DNA of 12,505 bases, taken from NCBI GenBank assembly GCA_003566335.1, contig PXDR01000018.1, positions 1-12,505 of the forward strand, given 5' to 3'. Source of the DNA: Cyanobacteria bacterium T3Sed10_344R1. Lineage in GTDB: Bacteria; Cyanobacteriota; Cyanobacteriia; Phormidesmidales; Phormidesmidaceae. This document shows, in pieces, positions 7,079-12,505 of this stretch. The position numbers and the translations under genes are program-made. The number at the start of each line of letters is the position of its first letter. Positions within the stretch are counted from its first letter, which is position 1. The notes under the pieces are model-generated. The model saw only the letters and a program-made list of their open reading frames with translations, was not told the DNA's origin and searched no databases.

Positions 7079-7375
7079 CTAGTCGTCCTGAACTTCTTCG
7101 CTCAGATTGGACTTACCTTCGTAAAGGGCATCAAGCCGTTCCCGAGCATCATTTACCGAGATCGATCGCATCACTAGCAGAGGCTCATCGGTGAAGTTAC
7201 CGTCCGTGTCTAGCAGTTCTGGGTGAGGCGGGGTGCCGTTGGGGGCTGGACGCCGTTTGGGGGGGGTCGGAGCCTGACGGGACTGGGTGCCCAGGGTCAT
7301 CAGGTTGCGAAATAAGTTGGTGATTGCTACGGCTGACAGCAGGACAAACGCAGTGATGTAAAGCAAGTGCAGCAT
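7079..7375 (-). CDS. DUF2973 family single-helix membrane protein
   Basis: The product is 98 residues: an N-terminal helix (about 3-21), a basic Pro-rich linker (31-52), then a segment with HPELLDTDGNFTDEPLLVMR (51-70) and a short predicted helix (SVNDARERLDALY, 73-85). From recalled examples, the opening MLHLLYI, the HPELLD...G...TDEPLLVMRS core and the following amphipathic helix are features of DUF2973, a cyanobacterial family with no known function. It is probably anchored in the thylakoid or plasma membrane with its C-terminus in the cytoplasm; that orientation is inference from the basic linker. It converges on mrdA with only 19 bp between the stop codons and no hairpin there. The ATG start gives an N-terminus that matches the family. 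Confidence 0.85.
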   Translation of the reverse strand: MLHLLYITAFVLLSAVAITNLFRNLMTLGTQSRQAPTPPKRRPAPNGTPPHPELLDTDGNFTDEPLLVMRSISVNDARERLDALYEGKSNLSEEVQDD

Positions 7376-7671
7376 GGCGCGTGAAACCTCTGGGGTGCGA
7401 ACGGGCGGAAAAACGGAATCTTCTTATAAGCGACTGATCAGCACCTGGCGCGTAAACACCTGTCAGATGCGGAGAGCCGTTGGACGGGGGTTAACCGTCA
7501 GGATAAACATTCGGATTTAAAACATCAGTTAAAAATCAACGTTATTTAGGGGCTTTATGAGCTTCTCCTATACATAGCTTAATGAATTCTAAGACAGTTG
7601 TGCCGGGCGGTTGGGCCGCAGCGGTAAAAGTGGGCACGGTGAGCCCCGGGGATCTGCGTTGCTGGGGACAG
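7376..7671. other. 296-bp gap without a recognisable gene
   Basis: This stretch should carry the upstream region of the DUF2973 gene and the 3' end of the Trp-rich gene transcript, both on the minus strand. It includes an A/T-rich stretch (about 7510-7565), a CTTATAAG palindrome (7424-7431), part of which could serve as a minus-strand -10 box about 50 bp before the DUF2973 ATG, and a perfect CCCCGGGG palindrome (7644-7651). I see no convincing terminator or small gene. Confidence 0.45.
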
Positions 7672-7965
7672 CTAAGACGACCATTGTGACTCTGCATAGC
7701 CTGATTCTGCATATTCCGAAAACTGTTCGGGGGTAGTCTGTTCCTGTAAAGACTGCCAGCCTGCTTGCCACAGGTGTTGGTTTTTAAGCATTCGCGCATT
7801 GATCCAGAAGCGCACGTCAGGATCGCAGGCGGCAACTAACTCAGCAAAGACCCACTGAGCCTGGTTTTTGCGGTTGACGACACGAAAATGTCGCCAACCC
7901 GAGACTTTCTGCTGGGCCGTCCATTTTGAGCCGACAAGATGGGGAAATTTTTGCTTCTTAGCCAT
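7672..7965 (-). CDS. TIGR02450 family Trp-rich small protein
   Basis: The protein is 97 residues with seven tryptophans (positions 15, 24, 38, 54, 66, 70, 95). The order of landmarks (FPHLVGSKWT at 7-16, GWRHF at 23-27, VFAELVAACDP at 39-49, RFWINARMLKN at 52-62, LWQAGWQSL at 65-73) matches my recollection of the TIGR02450 family of small Trp-rich proteins found in cyanobacteria and some proteobacteria, whose function is unknown. It has no signal peptide or membrane helix, so it is likely cytoplasmic. The last about 22 residues are acidic and Ser/Glu-rich beyond the usual core. It starts 9 bp after the stop of the upstream membrane-protein gene, so the two are very likely co-transcribed. Confidence 0.87.
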   Translation of the reverse strand: MAKKQKFPHLVGSKWTAQQKVSGWRHFRVVNRKNQAQWVFAELVAACDPDVRFWINARMLKNQHLWQAGWQSLQEQTTPEQFSEYAESGYAESQWSS

Positions 7966-7974
7966 GTTGAACTG

Positions 7975-8523
7975 CTACAGGAGCTTTTTGAGTCGCCGAA
8001 TGTTGGCGGCGCGGCTGACAATGGTTGCCTGGCTCGGCGTGATTTGAGCGTAGAGCTTACCGGCAAAGAACTGGCTCAGGGAGCTGCGTTGGTAGGTCAG
8101 ATAGGGGGCCGCCTGGGTTGCCGAATTTGCCAGATTCGCCTTCTTTGCCTTGGCTCCCTTGTCGGTGCTTTCCTCGGTGTCCTCTGGGGGGGGCACCGGG
8201 CCATAGCCCATTTGTTCGAGGGCGGCTTCCAGCGTTTGCTGAAACTGTGTGGGATTGGCCACGGTCATCTGTAGTTGGGTTGAGCGGTTGATGTAAGCGC
8301 CCAAGCTGCCCGCCACCAGACCAAATAAAATGCCGACTTGGGTCGGAATGCCGGTTTGTAGTCCTAGATGCAGGCCGCGACTGACGACAAAACTGCCCAC
8401 CAAGGCCGAAGTGGAAAAGTAGTACAAGAAAGTAGACGCAGTCCCCGGCCCTTGGGGAAGGGGGTTTTCTGGTAGATCTGGTGCAGGGGTTGGGGGTACC
8501 CCCTTGGCTTGTCCTCTATCCAT
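7975..8523 (-). CDS. Conserved cyanobacterial two-helix membrane protein of unknown function
   Basis: Reading from the ATG at 8523 gives 182 residues. A Pro-rich N-terminus (to about 26, containing NPLPQGPGTAS) leads into two hydrophobic segments, about 31-48 (YYFSTSALVGSFVVSRG) and 63-78 (VGILFGLVAGSLGAYI). A soluble part follows with a helix (QTLEAALEQMGYG), a Pro/Glu/Lys-rich linker (about 110-130) and a C-terminal segment with QFFAGKLYAQITPSQATIVS ending in basic RRLKKLL. I cannot name a family; the pattern looks like a cyanobacterial conserved hypothetical. An in-frame TTG at 8565 would add 14 residues, but the extension is Arg-rich and contains a HIP1 octamer, so I prefer the ATG. It is first in a two-gene operon with the Trp-rich gene and diverges from the ABC cluster. 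Confidence 0.75.
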   Translation of the reverse strand: MDRGQAKGVPPTPAPDLPENPLPQGPGTASTFLYYFSTSALVGSFVVSRGLHLGLQTGIPTQVGILFGLVAGSLGAYINRSTQLQMTVANPTQFQQTLEAALEQMGYGPVPPPEDTEESTDKGAKAKKANLANSATQAAPYLTYQRSSLSQFFAGKLYAQITPSQATIVSRAANIRRLKKLL

Positions 8524-8684
8524 TTGCTGTAATAGCGATCGGCGATCGCAATAAACGCGGCTCAAACCATTGTCTCACTGCATGGGAAACCCCATCCGTC
8601 GCGGCTTCACGTCCAGGGTTTGAGGGCTCATCTCTTTCCAGAGCTTACTTTTCCAGTGCTTACCTTATCAATGACCCAACCCGA

Positions 8685-9845
8685 ATGATTGAAGCGGATC
8701 AACTCAGTAAGACCTACGGCGACGTCACCGCGATTCGAGATGTGACCTTTGCCGTCGCCCCTGGAGAAATCATGGGATTTTTGGGGCCAAATGGGGCTGG
8801 AAAAACCACCACGATGCGGATCTTGGCCGGTTTTTTACCGGCCTCCCAGGGCACGGCTCGGGTGGCGGATTGCGATGTTCACCGGGACTTGATGGCGGTG
8901 CGCCAGCGGATTGGCTATTTGCCGGAGCTGCCGCCCCTATATCCCGAGATGACGGTTGAAGGGTTTCTCCACTTTGTGGCCCGGATTAAGGGGCTCCCCG
9001 CTGGGGATCGCTCGGAACGGGTGACCTGGACGATAGGCCGCTGTGGCTTAGCGGACAAACGTTCGGTGTTAATTCGCAAGCTGTCGAAGGGCTATCGCCA
9101 GCGGGTTGGGATTGCCCAAGCGATTGTGCATAATCCGCCGGTAATTATTTTGGATGAGCCCACGGTGGGGCTTGACCCGCGCCAAAACCAAGCGGTGCGG
9201 GAGCTGGTCAAGAGTCTGGCGGGGGATCACACGATTATCCTCTCGACCCACATCTTGCCTGAGGTCAGCATGACTTGCGATCGGGTCACCATCATTAACG
9301 GGGGGCAGGTGGTCGCCAGCGGCAGCCTCGACGCCCTGTCTCATTACGGCACGACGGAACTCAGCTATGAGGTGGAGGTGGCTGGAGCGGCGCAGTTGGC
9401 CCAGGCCCAGCTTTATCAGGTGGCGGGGGTACATCGGATTGATGTCATGCTGGACAGTCAGCCCCAGGGAGATGAAGTGCGATCGCGGCTGAAGGTGCAG
9501 GCCCAGCCTGGGGCAGATCCAGGAAGTGCGATCGCAACCCGATTAGTCGGGGCAGGGATGAACCTGTACGAGCTGCGGCGCGGTCAAACCAGCCTGGAAG
9601 ATGTGTTCATTAATCTGACCACAACAGAAGTCGCGGAAGACGTCGCAGAAATTGAGGGGGCTGAGACTCCAGCGGCAGAACAGTCAGCTGATGAGACCTT
9701 CGCCGATAAGGCCGTCCGTGAGCCCATTGATGAGGCCGGCGAGTCAGTTGCAGCTGACGCCCCAGTGGCATCGCCGTCCACCCCAGCCGCGCCCGCTCCA
9801 ACCGCACCCGCCCCAACCGATAGTTCCGATCCAGAGGTTCAGTAA
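8685..9845 (+). CDS. ABC-2 type transporter ATPase, GldA-like, with long low-complexity tail
   Basis: The first 222 residues or so form a complete ABC ATPase: Walker A (GPNGAGKTT, 34-42), a GYLPE segment in the Q-loop position (77-81), the signature LSKGYRQR (133-140), Walker B with catalytic Glu (IILDEPTVGLDP, 154-165) and the H-loop His189. The accessory domain ends with SLEDVFINLTT (303-313), the normal end of this family. About 73 further residues follow: first Glu/Ala-rich, then Pro/Ala/Thr-rich, a tail I do not expect in GldA-type ATPases. The start at 8685 gives the family-typical MIEADQLSKTYG; the frame is open further upstream but that part does not look coding. The stop is 5 bp before the permease ATG, so the two are translationally linked. 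The substrate is unknown. Confidence 0.88.
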   Translation: MIEADQLSKTYGDVTAIRDVTFAVAPGEIMGFLGPNGAGKTTTMRILAGFLPASQGTARVADCDVHRDLMAVRQRIGYLPELPPLYPEMTVEGFLHFVARIKGLPAGDRSERVTWTIGRCGLADKRSVLIRKLSKGYRQRVGIAQAIVHNPPVIILDEPTVGLDPRQNQAVRELVKSLAGDHTIILSTHILPEVSMTCDRVTIINGGQVVASGSLDALSHYGTTELSYEVEVAGAAQLAQAQLYQVAGVHRIDVMLDSQPQGDEVRSRLKVQAQPGADPGSAIATRLVGAGMNLYELRRGQTSLEDVFINLTTTEVAEDVAEIEGAETPAAEQSADETFADKAVREPIDEAGESVAADAPVASPSTPAAPAPTAPAPTDSSDPEVQ

Positions 9846-9850
9846 CCGTG

Positions 9851-10669
9851 ATGTCAATTCGCTCAAGCGGAGCCACCCTGTGGGCCAATCTTTACGCCAT
9901 CTACTGCCGGGAGCTACAGCAGTATTTTGGTGCCCCCTTGGCCTATGGCGTGGCCGGAATTTTTTGGCTGCTGGGGGGCTTTTTCTTCTTTACGGTGCTG
10001 CTGGCCCCTGGGGGACTCATTGGTGCGATCGCAGCCCAAGATCAAGCCGGGGGGGGTGGCCCTCCCATCGACGCGGCCTATGAGTTTCTCAAGCTCTACC
10101 TAGGGCTGCTGGGGTCGTTGTCCATGTTTATCTTGCCGGTGTTGTCCATGGGGCTCTACGCCGAAGAACGGAAGCAGGGCACCCTCGAACTCTTGGCCAC
10201 GTCTCCAGTCACCAACTGGGTGGTGGCCTTAGGCAAGCTGCTAGCTATCCTCAGCCTTTACATCGCAATTGTGCTGCCGCTGATGCTGCTAGAGGCGATC
10301 GCACTCAGTGCTTCCGACCCGCCCATTCAGCCAGGCGTCTTGCTCTTGGGCCACCTGGGGCTGGTGCTGATGGCGGCCAGCATTCTTTCCCTGGGCATGT
10401 TCATCTCTTCCCTAACCTCAAGCACCGTACTGGCGGCAATTATGACCTTTGCCCTGATGCTGCTGCTGTGGGTGATGGACGTGATCGCCCAGGGTATAGG
10501 CGGCGGGTTCGGCGAAGCCCTCGGTCATCTGTCCCTGCTGCGCCACTTTGGCGACCTGACCGAAGGCATCTTTGACGCTGGCGGGCTGGTGATGTTTTTG
10601 TCCTACATTGGGTTGGGGATCTTCCTCACCGCCCAGTCCATTGAAGCGTTGCGATTTCAGCGGAGCTAG
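9851..10669 (+). CDS. ABC-2 type permease, GldF-like
   Basis: The product is 272 residues with about six membrane segments (near 33-52, 84-104, 126-150, 165-187, 192-214, 246-264). After the second helix comes EERKQGTLELLATSPV (105-120), the conserved cytoplasmic coupling segment of ABC-2/GldF permeases. The first extracytoplasmic loop holds a Gly-rich run (67-70). A GTG at 9848 lies one codon upstream of the ATG and could equally be the start. It follows the ATPase by 5 bp and precedes the GldG-like gene by 107 bp, so it should form the channel of that complex. Such permeases usually work as exporters or as mechanical membrane machines; the substrate cannot be read from sequence. Confidence 0.88.
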   Translation: MSIRSSGATLWANLYAIYCRELQQYFGAPLAYGVAGIFWLLGGFFFFTVLLAPGGLIGAIAAQDQAGGGGPPIDAAYEFLKLYLGLLGSLSMFILPVLSMGLYAEERKQGTLELLATSPVTNWVVALGKLLAILSLYIAIVLPLMLLEAIALSASDPPIQPGVLLLGHLGLVLMAASILSLGMFISSLTSSTVLAAIMTFALMLLLWVMDVIAQGIGGGFGEALGHLSLLRHFGDLTEGIFDAGGLVMFLSYIGLGIFLTAQSIEALRFQRS

Positions 10670-10776
10670 CCAGGCCAGTTTTGAGGTTCCGCCCAGGGCT
10701 TGGCCCCCAGCTATTTTTGCCCCCCCATTCTGTGACGCATCCAGCCTCGTCTGGACTGTGATTTATCCCTGTCTCT

Positions 10777-12495
10777 ATGAAATTCCTCCATCCTTATCGT
10801 TCAGTACTGAAATATCTGATTTGGCCGGGGTTGGCCCTGGTGACGGCAGGGCTGGTGGCTGGCAGCATTGGCGGCTGGACAGTTCTGCCGTGGAGTTTAC
10901 TTGGGGTTGGTGTGGTGCTGCTGGGACTGGGACTGGTCTCTAGTGGCAGCTTCTCGCGCCAGTTTTGGCAGCAGCGATCGACCCAGGCGGGCACCAATGC
11001 CGTGGTGGCGACGGCGGCAGTGGCGGTGATTTTGCTGCTGGTCAACTTAGTGGCGGTACGCTACGGCCCCCGGCTTGACCTAACGGAGAATCAACTGTTC
11101 ACCCTGGCTCCTCAAACCGTTCAGGTGGTGTCAGACCTGCCCCAGCCGGTGCGGGTGGTGATTTTTGACCTGGGGATTGATCCCGCCGATCGGCGGCTGC
11201 TGGAAAATTACCAGCGCCAAAATCCGGGGCAGTTTAGCTATGAGTACGTTGACCCGTTTGAGCGGCCCCAACTGGCCCAAGCTTTTGGTTCCCAGGGTCA
11301 GGGGGATGTGTTTCTGGAGGTGGGCGAGCAGCGGCAGCGGGTGCAGCAGGTCAACCCCCAAGAGCGGCTATCGGAAAGTCGCCTAACCAGTCAACTCGAT
11401 CGGATCGCCAGCGATCGCAACCTCACCGCCTACTACCTAGAAGGCCACGGCCAATATGCGATTGACGGCTCTCAAGCAGGCTTTAACGAAGCAGTCGCCA
11501 GCCTGGAAGCCCAGGAGTATCGGGTGGAGGGGCTGAACTTTGTGGAAACCCCAGAAATCCCGGAAGATGCCGACCTGGTGATTGTGGCGGGGCCGCAGCA
11601 GGAATTTTTTGAGGCAGAGGTAGAAGCCCTGCGGACTTATCTCGACCAAGGGGGCAGCGCCCTGCTGTTACTGGATCCCAATGCAGATCCGGGCCTAGAT
11701 GACCTGCTGGCAGAGTGGGGCTTGTTTCTAGACGACCGCCTGGTGATTGATACCTCGGGCAGCGGTCAAATCATTGGCATGGGGCCAGCTGCGCCCCTCG
11801 TGACCCGCTACGGGGATCACCCAATTACCCAAGAGTTGGGCGGCGGTCGCTCGTTTTATCCGGTGGTGCAGCCGATTGACGTCTCAGAAGTGCCCAACGT
11901 AACCGCGACCCCGCTGCTGTTTAGCAATGAACAAAGCCGGGCCGGTCGCCTGTCCCCCGAAGGTGACCTGGAGTTCGATCCCGATCAGTCCCCAGTGGGG
12001 CCGTTTGTGTTGGGGGTAGCCCTCAGCCGACCGGTATCTGAGACGGCGGCGGTCAACGGGGCGATCACCAATGGCGACGAAAATGGCGATGAGGTAGCGC
12101 TTGAGGATCCTGAGGCGGCAGCAGAAACCGACCCCGAAACGCCCGACGATCCTGAGCCAGAAGCTGAACTAGAGCCAGAGGATGCCCCAGCCGTTGAAGC
12201 AGACAACGCCGATCCAGACGCCATACCAGAAACGCGGCTAGTGGTGGTGGGTAACTCTAGCTTTGCCTCTGACGGCCTGTTCGACCAGCAGCTCAACAGC
12301 GATGTCTTTCTCAATGCCGTCACCTGGTTGGGTCAGCAGGATGACGCCATCCTGTCGATTCGCCCCCGAGAAGCCACGGCGCGCCGGGTGCTGTTGACCC
12401 CCACCCAGCAGTTGGCCCTGAGCTTAGTGGCCCTGCTGGGGCTTCCCCTCGTGGGCTTTGCGGGGGCTGGGGTAATGTGGTGGCGCAGACGATAG
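10777..12495 (+). CDS. GldG family membrane-anchored periplasmic protein
   Basis: The product is 572 residues. Hydrophobic segments at about 12-30, 34-56 and 73-95 are followed by LDLTENQLFTLAPQTVQVV (100-118), the hallmark entry into the periplasmic GldG/ABC-associated domain. That domain (about 120-430, 485-540) includes a YYLEGHGQYAI segment (219-229) and a strand-rich DADLVIVAGPQ segment (264-274). A final helix (about 545-568) ends in Trp-Trp-Arg-Arg-Arg-Arg. Between 433 and 483 an Asp/Glu/Pro-rich, Ala-rich stretch interrupts the domain before RLVVVGNSSFASDG. In Flavobacterium, GldG acts with GldA and GldF in gliding; in cyanobacteria homologues have no settled role. The ATG at 10777 gives a plausible N-terminus but has no clear ribosome site. 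The stop is followed by GGGGGCAATAT at the window edge, so another gene may begin just outside. Confidence 0.87.
   Translation: MKFLHPYRSVLKYLIWPGLALVTAGLVAGSIGGWTVLPWSLLGVGVVLLGLGLVSSGSFSRQFWQQRSTQAGTNAVVATAAVAVILLLVNLVAVRYGPRLDLTENQLFTLAPQTVQVVSDLPQPVRVVIFDLGIDPADRRLLENYQRQNPGQFSYEYVDPFERPQLAQAFGSQGQGDVFLEVGEQRQRVQQVNPQERLSESRLTSQLDRIASDRNLTAYYLEGHGQYAIDGSQAGFNEAVASLEAQEYRVEGLNFVETPEIPEDADLVIVAGPQQEFFEAEVEALRTYLDQGGSALLLLDPNADPGLDDLLAEWGLFLDDRLVIDTSGSGQIIGMGPAAPLVTRYGDHPITQELGGGRSFYPVVQPIDVSEVPNVTATPLLFSNEQSRAGRLSPEGDLEFDPDQSPVGPFVLGVALSRPVSETAAVNGAITNGDENGDEVALEDPEAAAETDPETPDDPEPEAELEPEDAPAVEADNADPDAIPETRLVVVGNSSFASDGLFDQQLNSDVFLNAVTWLGQQDDAILSIRPREATARRVLLTPTQQLALSLVALLGLPLVGFAGAGVMWWRRR
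12073..12225 (+). other. Region coding the acidic low-complexity insert of the GldG-like protein
   Basis: This stretch codes for about 51 residues (433-483) dominated by Asp, Glu, Pro and Ala, with repeated Pro-Glu and Glu-Asp steps and no aromatic residues. It sits inside the periplasmic part, between the DPDQSPVGPFVLGVALSRP segment and the strand that resumes with RLVVVGNSSF. The reading frame continues cleanly on both sides, so it is an in-frame expansion and not a frameshift. Confidence 0.7.
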
Positions 12496-12505
12496 GGGGC
12501 AATAT

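Noticed and set aside
7632..7651. GGGC/GCCC hairpin and CCCCGGGG palindrome as a terminator of the Trp-rich gene
   Set aside because: Stems are about 4 bp and the only T-run is a short TTTT, so it does not meet the pattern of a rho-independent terminator.
7542..7671. Possible coding extension downstream of the Trp-rich gene in another minus-strand frame
   Set aside because: The frame has no homology I recognise and overlaps the 3' part of the Trp-rich gene. A frameshifted C-terminus is unlikely because the TIGR02450 core is complete before the stop at 7672.
8481..8684. N-terminal extension of the ABC ATPase frame up to 8481
   Set aside because: The extension overlaps the divergent membrane-protein gene and has no family resemblance, while ATG 8685 gives the normal start of this ATPase family.
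1..12505. CRISPR array, insertion sequence, prophage or defence island
   Set aside because: There are no spaced repeats, transposase, integrase, nuclease or toxin-antitoxin signatures. All long frames are housekeeping or transport genes with intact reading frames.

Overview
The window looks like a stretch of cyanobacterial chromosome, probably from a GC-rich filamentous lineage of the Leptolyngbya type. Three things support this. I found at least 12 perfect HIP1 octamers (GCGATCGC) by eye, against about 0.2 expected by chance in 12.5 kb. A small thylakoid-type protein at the left resembles the photosystem II assembly protein Psb35. Several other products belong to families I know mainly from cyanobacteria (a DUF2973 protein, a TIGR02450 Trp-rich protein, a conserved two-helix membrane protein). 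The lineage guess is inference; the phylum call is strong. I see no mobile element, CRISPR array, rRNA or tRNA.

Layout. At 1-105 is the Pro/Ala-rich C-terminal tail of a gene that starts outside the window. A Psb35-like gene follows (165-368, +). It converges on a four-gene polyamine ABC importer on the minus strand: potA (4846-3677), potD (3505-2339), potB (2302-1388) and potC (1360-515). A single bidirectional hairpin terminator (about 462-499) separates the two transcription units. A 395-bp divergent intergenic region (4847-5241) contains a perfect 15-bp tandem repeat and lies between potA and a plus-strand gene for penicillin-binding protein 2 (mrdA, 5242-7059). That gene nearly abuts a convergent DUF2973 gene (7375-7079, -).

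After a 296-bp gap with no gene, two small minus-strand genes form a likely operon: a conserved two-helix membrane protein (8523-7975) followed by a Trp-rich TIGR02450 protein (7965-7672). Diverging from them is a plus-strand three-gene ABC system: ATPase (8685-9845), ABC-2 permease (9851-10669) and a GldG-family membrane-anchored periplasmic protein (10777-12495). It resembles the GldA/GldF/GldG arrangement. The last gene is complete and ends 10 bases before the window does.

How the genes work together. PotD should capture polyamines in the periplasm, PotB and PotC form the channel, and PotA powers uptake. The GldAFG-like genes should form one membrane complex of unknown substrate. PBP2 cross-links peptidoglycan during cell elongation. 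No new defence or mobile system is visible. The parts most worth a second look are the GldAFG-like cluster, with long low-complexity additions on two of its subunits, the uncharacterised two-gene cassette beside it, and the tandem repeat upstream of potA/mrdA.
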